The notes below the pieces were generated by a model. That model did no database searches. It saw only the letters and a program-made list of their open reading frames with translations, and had not been told where the DNA came from. Of a stretch of 64,000 bases of DNA, positions 26,201-34,896 are shown piece after piece. The translations under genes and the position numbers were made by a program. Every line of letters starts with the position of its first letter. Within the stretch, counting starts at the first letter, position 1. This DNA is from GCA-2731375 sp002731375 (GTDB lineage Bacteria > Pseudomonadota > Alphaproteobacteria > GCA-2731375). Where the stretch lies: assembly GCA_030752605.1 (NCBI GenBank), contig JASMDX010000003.1:1-64000 (forward strand). The letters are read 5' to 3'.

Positions 26201-26898
26201 CCACCGCCGTTTGTCGATCCGCCGTGCTGTACGTTTTCCGCACCCTGGTGGACGGCAACATTCCCTTGAACGCGGGCTGTCTGAAACCCATTCAGATCAT
26301 CATCCCCGATGACTGCATGCTGAACCCGAAGTATCCGGCGGCTGTTGTCGCGGGCAATGTGGAGACCTCCCAGAACATCGTCGATTGCCTGTACGGCGCC
26401 CTGGGCCGCCTGGCCGCCTGTCAGGGCACCATGAATAACTTCACCTTTGGCGATAACGAGCTGCAGTATTACGAAACCATCTGCTCCGGCACGCCGGCGG
26501 GCCCTGGTTTTCACGGCACCGACGCCGTGCATGCCCACATGACCAACTCGCGGCTGACCGACCCGGAAGTATTGGAGTGGCGCTTCCCCGTCATGCTGGA
26601 CAGTTTCGGCATCCGGTCCAATTCGGGGGGCAAGGGCGCATTCAACGGCGGCTCGGGCATTCTGCGCCGGGTTAGGTTCCTCGCGCCCATGACCGCCTCG
26701 ATCCTGTCCTGCCGCCGCATTGTCCCACCCCACGGCATAGCCGGTGGCGGGGACGGCGAGCCTGGTCGCTGCTGGGTCGAAAGAGCCGACGGTGGTCAGG
26801 AGGAGTTGTCGGGCTGCGACAGCGCGGAGATGACCCCGGAAGATGTCTTTGTCATTCAGACACCCACGGGCGGTGCCTACGGGGAAGCCGGGTCATGA
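23248..26898 (+). CDS. fused hydantoinase/5-oxoprolinase (HyuA-HyuB type)
   Basis: 1216 residues, the length of single-chain ATP-dependent 5-oxoprolinases. The N-terminal half (about 13-690) is HyuA-like: WIDRGGTFTDVVARRPDG (phosphate-binding), LSGPAGGVVGMARTAALA, GFDMGGTSTDVSHYNG and NCFGGAGGQHACLVADALG. The C-terminal half (about 700-1210) is HyuB-like, with NNLFMSTAEQMGLVLQKTT, HIPVHLGSMDESIKAV and LNAPYNGGTHLPDVTV. It hydrolyses a cyclic amide such as 5-oxoproline with ATP. The substrate is not fixed by sequence. The next gene overlaps as ATGA. Confidence 0.93.
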   Translation: MNNGDKSISSNDKWQFWIDRGGTFTDVVARRPDGRVVTRKLLSVNPERYADAAVEGIRALLGVAAGAAIPADAIEAVKMATTVATNALLERQGEDTVLVITKGFGDALRIGYQNRPRLFARHIVLPPMLYARVIEVDERIGAKGEVLIRPDLERARVDLQAAHDEGIRSAAIVFMHAYRYPQHEDAVAGLAGDIGFARVSASHAVSPLMKLVSRGDTTVVDAYLSPLLRRYVDSVAAELGGARLMFMRSNGGLADAALFEGKDSILSGPAGGVVGMARTAALAGFGKVIGFDMGGTSTDVSHYNGQFERAFETLVAGVRMRAPMMRIHTVAAGGGSILHFDGARLRVGPDSAGADPGPACYRRRGPLTVTDCNVMLGKIQPKFFPRVFGKDGGQPLDADVVVEHFTALAGAIHAATGDSRRLEQVAEGFLTIAVDNMANAIKRISVRRGYDVSEYTLNCFGGAGGQHACLVADALGMKKVFIHPLAGVLSAYGMGLADVRAMRERAVEAILDQGQMSALASSLDELAAEGLEELLGQDIDPARISVLRKVHLRYQGTDTALVVNFTDLAGIIATFEEAHRQQFGFIDQSKAHVVEAVSIEAVGAGEPAVDTPLDTAGGGRVDSIPPLASVQTYMAGVYHDAPVIDRNHMRPGDKVSGPAILREDTATTVIEPGWQAAMTDVGHLVLTRIQPLPKRVAVGTDVDPVMLEIFNNLFMSTAEQMGLVLQKTTNSVNIKERLDFSCAVFDRDGELIANAPHIPVHLGSMDESIKAVIRVHGAVMRPGDVFVLNAPYNGGTHLPDVTVITPVFNNDDAGEAATVLFYLASRGHHAEIGGISPGSMPPNSRTVEEEGILIDNIKLVDQGRFLETEMRYLLASGPYPSRNPDSNIADLKAQIAACEKGVQELRRVVEHFGLDVVYAYMGHVQDNAEESVRRVIDVLQTGSFEVPLDNGSKIHVDVSIDHGARAAKIDFTGTSAQLDTNFNAPTAVCRSAVLYVFRTLVDGNIPLNAGCLKPIQIIIPDDCMLNPKYPAAVVAGNVETSQNIVDCLYGALGRLAACQGTMNNFTFGDNELQYYETICSGTPAGPGFHGTDAVHAHMTNSRLTDPEVLEWRFPVMLDSFGIRSNSGGKGAFNGGSGILRRVRFLAPMTASILSCRRIVPPHGIAGGGDGEPGRCWVERADGGQEELSGCDSAEMTPEDVFVIQTPTGGAYGEAGS

Positions 26899-27401
26899 GC
26901 AGCAAACGCATAGTTTCTTCCTCCCATCTGGTCTCGGAACAGGCGGCGGAACTCAGCGAGTTTGAATTTGGTTTAAACATGGCGGTCAACGCTTATCACC
27001 GCTGGATCGTGCGCTGCATGGCCGCTGCCGGGCAGGACGGGTTGAGTGCCCTGGACGTCCTGGTTCTGCATTTGGTCAACCACCGGGAGCGGGAGAAGCG
27101 CCTGTCCGATCTGTGTTTTCTGCTGAATATAGAGGACAGCCATGTGGTTAATTACGCCCTGAAAAAACTGACCAAGCAGGATCTGGTCGCCGCCGAGCGC
27201 CGGGGCAAGGAGACCTTTTACGCCACGACGGACGAAGGCCAGGCCGCCTGCCGGCGCTACCGGGATATCCGCGAAGACTGCCTGATTGCCAGTCATGCCG
27301 CCCTGGGCCATGATAACCCCGAAATCGGCGAAGCAGCGCGCATGCTCCGCGTCCTCTCGGGCCTGTACGATCAGGCCGCCCGCGCCGCGGCCTCGCTGTA
27401 G
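26895..27401 (+). CDS. winged-helix DNA-binding protein, MarR-like
   Basis: 168 residues. The central helix-turn-helix region is LSALDVLVLHLVNH...RLSDLCFLLNIEDSHVVNYALKKLTKQDLV, followed by a wing (AAERRGKETFYATTDEG). This is the pattern of the winged-helix MarR-type proteins often found with hydantoinase genes. The ATG overlaps the oxoprolinase stop, so it is co-translated and probably controls the cluster. The ligand is unknown. Confidence 0.82.
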   Translation: MSSKRIVSSSHLVSEQAAELSEFEFGLNMAVNAYHRWIVRCMAAAGQDGLSALDVLVLHLVNHREREKRLSDLCFLLNIEDSHVVNYALKKLTKQDLVAAERRGKETFYATTDEGQAACRRYRDIREDCLIASHAALGHDNPEIGEAARMLRVLSGLYDQAARAAASL

Positions 27402-27422
27402 CGCCTATCAGAAAGCAGTTTT

Positions 27423-28310
27423 TTGCAGCAACTGGCGCCCATTCTGCTGTCCTTGATATCGGCTGGCCTGTTTTCGGTTTCCATTCTGGTTCTACATCAA
27501 GGCTTGCGCCATGCGGATTCAGAATCCGGCTCCCTGATACAGATCAGCGCCACGGCTCTATGCTATTGGCTGTTCGCGCCCTGGCTGGTGGACAGCTGGA
27601 TGTGGCTGACCACGGCGGCGGTGATCTTTGCCGCCGTTGGCCTGATCAAGCCGTTCCTATCTGCCAATGCCGCGTTGTTAAGCGTACATTATCTGGGGCC
27701 GACACCAACCGCCACCCTGGCCGCGACTTCACCCCTGTTCGCCGCTGTCTTCGGTGTGTTCTTTCTCGACGAACATCTGACCATGCCGATCATCCTGGGC
27801 ACCGCCGCTATCATGGGCGGTTCGATCTTACTGGCGCAACAGGGCCGGGGACAGGGCGACGCCACACGCCGGGTCGCATGGCCCCTTTGGGCGCTGTTGT
27901 TGCCATTGGCCGCCGCATTCATTCGCGCCGCCGCCGATAGCTTCACCAAGTTCGGCATGCTCGAACTACCCAGCCCTTATTTCGCCGGACTGGTCAGTTT
28001 CTCCGTGTCAACTGTCATCGCCCTGACATTTTATACCGCCAGGCGCCGCCGCCTCCCGCAGATGGGCCGGGGCCACGGCAACGGCTGGTTCGTGGCGGCA
28101 GGCGTCATCAATGCCGTGGCGGTTTACTGCATGAACAGCGCCTTGCAGCTGGGCGACATTATCATCGTGATCCCACTGGTTTCGGCCTCGCCTCTGCTAA
28201 CCCTTCTGTTGAGCGTATTCGTGGTTCGGCGCGAGACAATTACCCGCCATAGCCTGTTGGCGGTGCTACTGGTCGTTCCCGGGGTCATCGTCATCGCGCT
28301 CGGCCGATAG
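27423..28310 (+). CDS. EamA/DMT-family membrane transporter
   Basis: 295 residues with about ten hydrophobic helices in two EamA-like halves. Landmarks are a Pro/Gly helix with LSVHYLGPTPTATLAATSPLFAAVFGVFFLDE (first repeat) and SALQLGDIIIVIPLVSASPLLTLLLSVFVVRR (second). The start is TTG. Drug/metabolite transporters of this type move amino acids or small organic metabolites. Its position 21 bases after the regulator suggests it handles a substrate or product of the oxoprolinase-like enzyme. Confidence 0.85.
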   Translation: MQQLAPILLSLISAGLFSVSILVLHQGLRHADSESGSLIQISATALCYWLFAPWLVDSWMWLTTAAVIFAAVGLIKPFLSANAALLSVHYLGPTPTATLAATSPLFAAVFGVFFLDEHLTMPIILGTAAIMGGSILLAQQGRGQGDATRRVAWPLWALLLPLAAAFIRAAADSFTKFGMLELPSPYFAGLVSFSVSTVIALTFYTARRRRLPQMGRGHGNGWFVAAGVINAVAVYCMNSALQLGDIIIVIPLVSASPLLTLLLSVFVVRRETITRHSLLAVLLVVPGVIVIALGR

Positions 28311-28324
28311 AGCGGGATGAACAA

Positions 28325-29257
28325 ATGAACTTACCCTCTATTTTTCTCGGCTTTCTGGCCCGTCACGCCACCAAGTTTTTGGCCATTGGCGTTCTGACCG
28401 GGTTGTTTCTGCCGCCCCTGGCGGAATTTATGCGGCCGGCCCTGGTGCCGGCGATCTTTGTCAATCTGATGCTGGCCCTGGTCCGATTGGATTTTGGCGA
28501 TGTCGCCGGCTTCCTGCGCCGACCCGTTCTGTTGCTCCTCTTTACCGGCTTCGCCCTATTCGTTTCGCCGGTATTGATGGCTGGCATGGCCTGGACCATC
28601 GGCCTGCCTGCGGGCCTGGCGACCGGTTTGATCCTGATGGCGGCATCGGCGCCGATTACGACGGCCGCTACATTTGCCTTGATCCTTGGCCTTGATGCCG
28701 CCTTCGCTATCGCTGTGACGATCCTGACCCACCTGCTATTGCCCTTCACCCTGCCAGCCATGGCCTTGTGGCTGCTGGACCTGGAGTTACAAATCAGCCT
28801 GGTGGAATTCATGGGCCGGCTGGCCTTCATGATCGGCGGAAGCTTTACCCTGGCCGTTGTCGTCAAGCGCTGGCTCCTCCCGCCGGCACGGTTGCGGCAT
28901 CACGCCCGTCATATTGACGGCTTGCTGGTGGTCGGCCTGATGGTTGTCGCTATCGCCATCATGGACGAGGTAACGGATTTCTTCTTTGACAGGCCTGGTT
29001 TCGTCGTACTGACCATCGCCGCCGCCTTTATCGCCAACGCGGTGCTACAGGTAATCGGCGCCGTGGCGTTCCTGCCCGCCGGGCGCAAGCTTGCCTTCAC
29101 CGCCGGGCACATGGCGGGGAATTGCAACATGGCCCTGATCCTGGCTGTCCTGGCCAACCGGGCGGAGATGGAAGTGATTATCTTCTTCGCCCTGGCACAG
29201 CTGCCCATGTACATGCTGCCCGTGATCGCCACCCGGATCTACCGCCGGTTTCTCTAG
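28325..29257 (+). CDS. BASS-family (bile acid:sodium symporter-like) transporter
   Basis: 310 residues, about nine or ten membrane helices. Typical BASS features are the helix with NLMLALVRLDFGDVAGFL, a small-residue-rich segment ILMAASAPITTAATFALILG, and near the end TAGHMAGNCNMALILAVLA, where the family has polar crossover residues. It probably moves an organic anion with sodium. It starts 14 bases after the DMT transporter gene. Confidence 0.8.
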   Translation: MNLPSIFLGFLARHATKFLAIGVLTGLFLPPLAEFMRPALVPAIFVNLMLALVRLDFGDVAGFLRRPVLLLLFTGFALFVSPVLMAGMAWTIGLPAGLATGLILMAASAPITTAATFALILGLDAAFAIAVTILTHLLLPFTLPAMALWLLDLELQISLVEFMGRLAFMIGGSFTLAVVVKRWLLPPARLRHHARHIDGLLVVGLMVVAIAIMDEVTDFFFDRPGFVVLTIAAAFIANAVLQVIGAVAFLPAGRKLAFTAGHMAGNCNMALILAVLANRAEMEVIIFFALAQLPMYMLPVIATRIYRRFL

Positions 29258-29288
29258 CGGAGGCCGCGGCAATAATCTAAGCTGCGGC

Positions 29289-29984
29289 GTGCAAAACATA
29301 TTGGTCACAGGCGCCTCAAGGGGCATTGGGCTGGAATTCGTTCGCCAGTACGATGCCGATGGCTGGCGCATCTTCGCCTGTTGCCGCACGCCTGGGCAAG
29401 CAGCCGAACTCAACGACATCGCCGCAGCCTCCGCCGGACGTGTTTCCGTTCATCAATTGGATGTAGACCAAACCGAATCCGTCCTCACCCTGAAAGCGGA
29501 AATCGGCGACCAACCCCTGGATGTTCTTTTGAACAATGCCGGTGTCATGGGGCAGCGCAACGCCGCCCGTGGCGATATCGACTATAATGCTTGGCAGGGT
29601 GCAATGGTGACCAACGTCATGGGTCCCATGCGCATGGTCGAGGCCTTCGCCGATAACGTCGTGGCCTCCGCGCAGAAAAAGCTGATTACCATATCGTCAC
29701 GCATGGGCTCCATCGGTGAAGCCGCGGCCACGAATTCCATTGTCTACCGCTCCTCCAAGGCGGCAGTGAACATGGTGATGAAGATCGTCGCCAATGATCT
29801 AGGCGCCCAGGGCGTCATCGTGACCTCCTTCCACCCAGGTTGGGTACGTACGGACATGGGGGGCTCCGCCGCTGATATCTCAGTTGAGGAAAGCGCCGGC
29901 GGCATCCGCCAGGTGATTGCGGAATTATCCACCGCCGACAACGGCGCCTTCCGCAACTATGATGGCGGTGTCATTCAGTGGTAG
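29289..29984 (+). CDS. short-chain dehydrogenase/reductase
   Basis: 231 residues from a GTG start. Classical SDR: the cofactor motif TGASRGIGLEFVRQY at the very N-terminus, NNAGVMG, catalytic Ser in ITISSRMGSI and YRSSKAAVNMV (YxxxK), then HPGWVRTDMGG. The C-terminal EESAGGIRQVIAEL matches the carbonyl-reductase/sniffer-like subgroup. It probably reduces a carbonyl with NADPH. The substrate is unknown. The HAD gene begins 9 bases later. Confidence 0.9.
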   Translation: MQNILVTGASRGIGLEFVRQYDADGWRIFACCRTPGQAAELNDIAAASAGRVSVHQLDVDQTESVLTLKAEIGDQPLDVLLNNAGVMGQRNAARGDIDYNAWQGAMVTNVMGPMRMVEAFADNVVASAQKKLITISSRMGSIGEAAATNSIVYRSSKAAVNMVMKIVANDLGAQGVIVTSFHPGWVRTDMGGSAADISVEESAGGIRQVIAELSTADNGAFRNYDGGVIQW

Positions 29985-29993
29985 CGTAAGCGG

Positions 29994-30668
29994 ATGCCCG
30001 AAACAGCACAACTGAACCCCGAAGACATCGCCGACTGGATCTTCGATCTGGACAATACCCTCTATCCCGCCGCCTCCGACCTGGGCAGCCAGTTGGGCCT
30101 GCGCATGGGGGAATTCGTGGCGCGGTACCTCGGCCTGCCCCTGGACGAGGCGCGCAAGGTACAAAAAAAATACTTCCACGACCACGGCACTACCTTGCGC
30201 GGCATGATGATGGAGCATGATCTGCAGCCGGATGAATATCTGGACTATGTCCACGACCTGGATCTATCAGGCATTCCCCTGGACAGCCGCCTGGGCCAGG
30301 CCCTGGAAGCCTTGCCGGGACGCAAGTTGATCTATACCAATGCCACGACCAAGCATGCCGACCGCATCCTTGGTCATCTGGGCATAGAGCATCATTTTAA
30401 GGGCTCCTTCGATATCATTGACGGCGAGTTCCTGCCCAAGCCCAATCAACGCCCCTATGATGTCATGGTGACGCGTTACGGCATTGATCCGGCCAAGGCG
30501 GTCATGGTGGAGGACATCGCACAGAACCTGGTGCCCGCCTCCGGCCTCGGCATGGCCACGGTCTGGGTCCGGGGCGGTCGCAATATGGAGCTGGCGGCAG
30601 AGCATACAGCCCATGTGCACTATATCACCGATGATCTACCCGATTGGTTGCTGGATTTGACAAGATAA
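29994..30668 (+). CDS. pyrimidine 5'-nucleotidase, HAD superfamily
   Basis: 224 residues. HAD motif I is WIFDLDNTLYPAASDL, motif II is IYTNATTKHA, the motif III region has LPKPNQRPYD, and motif IV is VMVEDIAQNL. The cap after motif I (LGSQLGLRMGEFVARYLGLP) is typical of the group annotated as pyrimidine 5'-nucleotidase, which commonly sits beside dapD in alphaproteobacteria. It dephosphorylates small phosphate esters or UMP/CMP in the cytoplasm. Confidence 0.9.
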   Translation: MPETAQLNPEDIADWIFDLDNTLYPAASDLGSQLGLRMGEFVARYLGLPLDEARKVQKKYFHDHGTTLRGMMMEHDLQPDEYLDYVHDLDLSGIPLDSRLGQALEALPGRKLIYTNATTKHADRILGHLGIEHHFKGSFDIIDGEFLPKPNQRPYDVMVTRYGIDPAKAVMVEDIAQNLVPASGLGMATVWVRGGRNMELAAEHTAHVHYITDDLPDWLLDLTR

Positions 30669-30746
30669 CGCGCAAACGTCGCTATTCGGTTGACAGAATG
30701 GTGGACCGGGGTAGTTTGCCCAGCGTTTGTAGCGGGGAGAGAGATT

Positions 30747-31577
30747 ATGAATACCAGCAGCCTAGAGACCAGTATCGACAACGCCTGGGAACAGCGCGAT
30801 AGCATCAACGTCAACACCAAGGGCGAGGCAAGGGATGCGGTCAATGCCGCATTGGAGGCCATGGACAAGGGCGAACAGCGGGTCGCTGAAAAACGCCCAG
30901 AAGGGTGGCATGTCAATCAATGGCTGAAGCGCGCGGTTCTGCTGTCTTTCCGCCTGAACGACATGACCGCGATCCCGGGCGGGCCGGGCCAGGCCGGGAC
31001 ATGGTATGACAAGGTCGTATCAAAATTCGAAGGCTGGGGCGATAATCAATTCCGCGCCGCCGGCTTTCGCGCCGTGCCCAATTGCATCGTCCGCCGCTCC
31101 GCTTACATTGCGCCCAACGTGGTCCTGATGCCCAGTTTCGTCAATTTGGGCGCGTATGTGGACAGCGGCACCATGATCGATACCTGGGCCACGGTGGGCA
31201 GCTGCGCCCAGATCGGCAAGGATTGCCATATCTCGGGCGGCGCCGGGATCGCTGGCGTGCTGGAGCCATTACAGGCCGAACCAGTGATCATCGAGGATAA
31301 TTGCTTCATCGGCGCCCGTTCGGAAGTAGCCGAAGGGGTGATCGTCGAGGAAGGCTCGGTTCTTTCCATGGGAGTTTACATTGGCGCCTCCACCAAGATC
31401 GTCAACCGTGCCACGGGCGAAGTGACCTACGGCCGGATCCCGGCCTATTCCGTGGTCGTGCCAGGTTCGATCCCTTCCGAGAGCGGCAACGTCAGCCTGT
31501 ATTGCGCGGTGATCGTCAAACAGGTCGATGCCGGCACCCGTGCCAAGACCTCGATCAACGAACTGCTGCGCGACTGA
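30747..31577 (+). CDS. dapD: tetrahydrodipicolinate N-succinyltransferase
   Basis: 276 residues from the ATG at 30747, preceded by GGGGAGAGAG. It transfers succinyl from succinyl-CoA to tetrahydrodipicolinate in lysine and meso-diaminopimelate synthesis. An N-terminal helical domain is followed by a left-handed beta-helix of hexapeptide repeats (IVRRSAYIAPNVVLMPSFVN, GTMIDTWATVGSCAQIG, GGAGIAGVLEPLQAEPVIIE). It is cytoplasmic and trimeric in the family. It is directly followed by dapE, the later step. Confidence 0.97.
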   Translation: MNTSSLETSIDNAWEQRDSINVNTKGEARDAVNAALEAMDKGEQRVAEKRPEGWHVNQWLKRAVLLSFRLNDMTAIPGGPGQAGTWYDKVVSKFEGWGDNQFRAAGFRAVPNCIVRRSAYIAPNVVLMPSFVNLGAYVDSGTMIDTWATVGSCAQIGKDCHISGGAGIAGVLEPLQAEPVIIEDNCFIGARSEVAEGVIVEEGSVLSMGVYIGASTKIVNRATGEVTYGRIPAYSVVVPGSIPSESGNVSLYCAVIVKQVDAGTRAKTSINELLRD

Positions 31578-31599
31578 GGCTGGGAAACAAGCCAAAAAA

Positions 31600-32781
31600 A
31601 TGGCGGATAACAAGCCCACTGATGCAGTCCAACTGACCCGCGCCCTGATCCGTTGCGCCTCCGTCACGCCCAACGACGGCGGTGCCCTTGGCGTTACCGG
31701 CGCGGCGTTGGAGCACTTGGGCTTTACCTGTAACCATATGACGTTTTCCGCGCCCGATACGCCGGATGTGGACAATCTTTATGCCCGCCTGGGCGATAGC
31801 GGCCCCAATTTCTGCTTTGCCGGGCACACCGACGTGGTGCCCGTGGGCGATGCCGACGCCTGGAGCCTGGAGCCATTCGCGGCCGATATCCGCGACGGCA
31901 TCCTCTATGGCCGGGGCGCGACGGACATGAAAGGCGCTGTCGCCGCCTTTATCGCCGCCGTCGATATATTCCTGGCCAAGTGCGGCGGCAGCTTTGAAGG
32001 CTCGATCTCGCTACTGATCACCGGGGACGAGGAAGGCCCCTCCATCAACGGCACCCGCAAGGTTCTGGACTGGCTTGATAAAAGGGGCGAGCGCCTGGAT
32101 CATTGCCTAGTGGGAGAGCCGACAAACCCCGATGCCCTAGGCGACATGGTCAAGATCGGGCGGCGAGGCTCTATCACCGGCACCCTGGCGGTACACGGTG
32201 TACAAGGCCATGTGGCCTACCCGCATCTGGCGGACAATCCCCTGCCCCGCCTGGTACGGATGCTGGACCGCATCTGCCAGCATACCTTCGATGAAGGTAC
32301 CGAGCATTTTTCGCCAACAAATCTGGAACTAGCGACCATCGACGTGGGCAACAGCGCCGCCAATGTCATACCGTCCCAGGCCAAGGCAGTCTTCAACATC
32401 CGCTTCAACACGGAGCAAACGTCCGACGGCCTGCAGGAATGGCTGCACCGGCAATGCGCGGCGGTGGGCGGCGAATACGAGCTGGACTTTCATCTCTCCG
32501 CCCAGCCGTTTCTGACCGAACCGGGGCCGTTCACCGAGCTGATCGCAAGGGCGGTCACGGATGTCACCGGGCAGCGCCCCGCCCTGACTACCACCGGGGG
32601 CACCTCGGATGCACGCTTTATCCATCATCATTGCCCGGTAGCTGAATTCGGCCTAATATCGGAAAGCATGCACAAGGTGGACGAGCAGGCCTCGGTAAGT
32701 GACATCGAGAACCTGGCCGGGATCTATGCCCGGATTCTGGAGCTGTATTTCTCCCCAAGTGGTATTGGTGATGCTGCTTGA
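31600..32781 (+). CDS. dapE: succinyl-diaminopimelate desuccinylase
   Basis: 393 residues from the ATG at 31600. M20 zinc peptidase family: zinc-ligand His in FAGHTDVVPVGD, bridging Asp in GRGATDMKGAVAAF, catalytic Glu in ITGDEEGPSING and a late His region GGTSDARFIHHHCPV. It removes succinate from N-succinyl-LL-diaminopimelate. The start is 22 bases after dapD. The following membrane-protein gene starts inside its last codons (overlap about 11 bases). Confidence 0.97.
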   Translation: MADNKPTDAVQLTRALIRCASVTPNDGGALGVTGAALEHLGFTCNHMTFSAPDTPDVDNLYARLGDSGPNFCFAGHTDVVPVGDADAWSLEPFAADIRDGILYGRGATDMKGAVAAFIAAVDIFLAKCGGSFEGSISLLITGDEEGPSINGTRKVLDWLDKRGERLDHCLVGEPTNPDALGDMVKIGRRGSITGTLAVHGVQGHVAYPHLADNPLPRLVRMLDRICQHTFDEGTEHFSPTNLELATIDVGNSAANVIPSQAKAVFNIRFNTEQTSDGLQEWLHRQCAAVGGEYELDFHLSAQPFLTEPGPFTELIARAVTDVTGQRPALTTTGGTSDARFIHHHCPVAEFGLISESMHKVDEQASVSDIENLAGIYARILELYFSPSGIGDAA

Positions 32782-33352
32782 GGCGACCCGTTCAATCCAC
32801 GGTGCCTGGCGCATTGCCCTGCTGGATAGGGATGCGCTGCTCTATTTTAATCTGACGATTAATGGCTTTTGGCGTTCGTTCGTGGCGCTTGGAATCGTAC
32901 TGCCGCTCTATCTCGCATTCCTGATCGCCGGCCATGGCAAAAGCCCGGGGCCGGGGCTGGCGTCTGGACCCGTGCCCGCCCTGGAATGGTATGTCGTCTT
33001 AAAAATGGCGACTTTCTCCACGACCTGGCTGCTGTTTCCCCTCATCATGGTGCCCATATCTCGTCTGCTGGACCTGTCCGCCACCTATGTCCAATATATC
33101 ATCGTCTGGAACTGGGCGAATGTGCTGGCCATGGCCGTGGTCCTGCCGGCGGTGCTGTTGTTTCTATCCGGCGTCCTGTCGGGCCAATTGGGCGCGATGA
33201 TCCCCATGGCGGCACAAATCACCATGCTTTTCTACGGTTACATGGTGGCCCGTACCGGTTTGCTCTGCAAGCCGGTCACCGCCGTCGGCATCGTCGCCCT
33301 GGATTTTCTCATGACCCTGCTGTTCAACGGCCTCGCCAGCCGCCTGCTGTGA
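32771..33352 (+). CDS. integral membrane protein of unknown function
   Basis: 193 residues from the ATG at 32771, overlapping the dapE end. About five hydrophobic helices are visible (SFVALGIVLPLYLAFLIAG, FSTTWLLFPLIMVPISRLL, NVLAMAVVLPAVLLFLSGVL, AAQITMLFYGYMVARTGLL, AVGIVALDFLMTLLFNGLA). There are no catalytic or transport motifs I recognise. Its coupling to dapE and to the following GST gene (TGATG) implies shared expression but not function. Confidence 0.75.
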   Translation: MLLEATRSIHGAWRIALLDRDALLYFNLTINGFWRSFVALGIVLPLYLAFLIAGHGKSPGPGLASGPVPALEWYVVLKMATFSTTWLLFPLIMVPISRLLDLSATYVQYIIVWNWANVLAMAVVLPAVLLFLSGVLSGQLGAMIPMAAQITMLFYGYMVARTGLLCKPVTAVGIVALDFLMTLLFNGLASRLL

Positions 33353-34131
33353 TGACCGGATCGCGGCAGCCTTCCCTGACCTTCTATCATGCCTGGAGTT
33401 CGTCAGCCTCGCGCAAGGTGCGGCTCTGCCTGGCCGAGAAAGGCCTGACCTACGAGGGCAAAGTGCTCGACTTAGGCCGTTTTCAACATCACAGCGCCTG
33501 GTACAAGGCACTGAATCCTAGCGGCATTGTCCCCTGTTTACTGGTGGACGGCCTTGCGCTGGTCGAAAGCAACCTGATCGACGAATATCTGGACGAAGCC
33601 TTCCCTGAACCGGCTCTGATGCCTGACGATCCAGTTGCTCGGCACGAAGCGCGGCGATGGTCGAAATATGTCGACGACGTTTGCCTGCCGGCGGTGCAAA
33701 AGCCTAACTGGACCCGGACCATGCACCCCATCGCCAAGCTGTGGTCGGATGCGGAGCTGGAACAGCGTCTGGCCGCGATCCCAACACAGGAGCGGCGCGA
33801 TTTGTGGCGGCGCATGGCGCGGAATCCTTTCTCAGAAGCTGAAATCGATGCCGCGCTGGATATCCTTGAGGACATGACGCTGCGGATCGAAGCCTATCTG
33901 GAAAACAGCAGCGGGCCCTGGCTGTTCGGCCATCGCTTGACCCTGGCCGATCTGCATGCAGCGCCTTATGTCATCCGGTTCGAGGAAGAACGGCCGGGCC
34001 GGCTGCGCCCTTTGACCGCCCGCTGGTGGGATGCATTGAGGGCTAGACCCAGCTGGTCGACAGCCGAGATCGGCAGCTACGAAGACGACAGTGCCCGAAC
34101 AGCAGCCGAGGCGATCAAAGACCCCGCTTAA
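33352..34131 (+). CDS. glutathione S-transferase family protein
   Basis: 259 residues from the ATG that overlaps the preceding stop (TGATG). The N-terminal thioredoxin-fold domain (about 8-85) shows YHAWSSSASRKVRLCLAEKG, NPSGIVPCLLVDGLALVES (cis-Pro and glutathione contact) and NLIDEYLDEAF. The C-terminal helical domain carries LFGHRLTLADLHAAPYV, the N-capping box motif of GSTs. It conjugates or reduces with glutathione. Its stop codon overlaps the truA stop on the other strand. Confidence 0.9.
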   Translation: MTGSRQPSLTFYHAWSSSASRKVRLCLAEKGLTYEGKVLDLGRFQHHSAWYKALNPSGIVPCLLVDGLALVESNLIDEYLDEAFPEPALMPDDPVARHEARRWSKYVDDVCLPAVQKPNWTRTMHPIAKLWSDAELEQRLAAIPTQERRDLWRRMARNPFSEAEIDAALDILEDMTLRIEAYLENSSGPWLFGHRLTLADLHAAPYVIRFEEERPGRLRPLTARWWDALRARPSWSTAEIGSYEDDSARTAAEAIKDPA

Positions 34132-34889
34132 AGCATGTCGCGGCTAATCGGATAGTCCACACCCGTCAGGTACAGCCCTTCCGCCGGTGCCACCTGCCCG
34201 CAGCGGGTGCGGTCGCAGGCGGCCAAGGCATCGGCCAGATCGGCAGCGTTCCATTTTCCTACGCCCACCATGTGCAGACTGCCGACGATGGAGCGAACCT
34301 GATGGTGCAGGAATGAGCGGGCCGTCGCCCGCAGGTGAATTTCATCATTGCCCGCGCGCGCCACCTGTAGGACATCCATGGTGCGGACGGGCGTTTCAGC
34401 CTGGCAGTGGGCAGCCCGAAAAGTGGTGAAATCATGCTTGCCCAGCAGGCATTGCGCCGCCGCATGCATGGCGCCCGCGTCCAGTGGTCCGCGCGCATGC
34501 CAGACCCGGCCACGGCGCAGGGCCAGGGGTGGACGCTGATCGTAGATACGATAGAGATAATGGCGCGCGGTGGCCGAAAAGCGGGCATCGAAGTCTTCAC
34601 TGGCCAGCGCCGCCGCCGTCACCACCACCGCATGCGGCCTGACATGAAAATTCAGCGCATCGCGCACCTTGTCTGGGGAAAAGCCCCGGCTTAGGTCAAA
34701 ATGTGCCACCTGACCTAAGGCATGGACACCTGAATCCGTCCGCCCGGCGCCAAACAAGGTGACGGCTTTGCCGGAAAACGCCTGAACGGCATCCTCCAGG
34801 GTTTGTTGTACGGAAACTCCGTTCGCCTGGCGCTGCCAACCGACAAAGCCGCTGCCGTCATATTCGATATTCAGTCTGTATCGGGGCAT
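34128..34889 (-). CDS. truA: tRNA pseudouridine synthase A
   Basis: 253 residues from the ATG at 34889. It isomerises uridines 38-40 in the anticodon arm of tRNAs. Catalytic Asp lies in FGAGRTDSGVHALGQVAHFD; the N-terminus YRLNIEYDGSGFVGWQRQ and the C-terminal SFLHHQVRSIVGSL are also typical. It starts 8 bases after the aldo/keto reductase stop on the same strand. The last bases overlap the stop of the GST gene (TTAA shared). Confidence 0.96.
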   Translation of the reverse strand: MPRYRLNIEYDGSGFVGWQRQANGVSVQQTLEDAVQAFSGKAVTLFGAGRTDSGVHALGQVAHFDLSRGFSPDKVRDALNFHVRPHAVVVTAAALASEDFDARFSATARHYLYRIYDQRPPLALRRGRVWHARGPLDAGAMHAAAQCLLGKHDFTTFRAAHCQAETPVRTMDVLQVARAGNDEIHLRATARSFLHHQVRSIVGSLHMVGVGKWNAADLADALAACDRTRCGQVAPAEGLYLTGVDYPISRDML

Positions 34890-34896
34890 GACCAGT

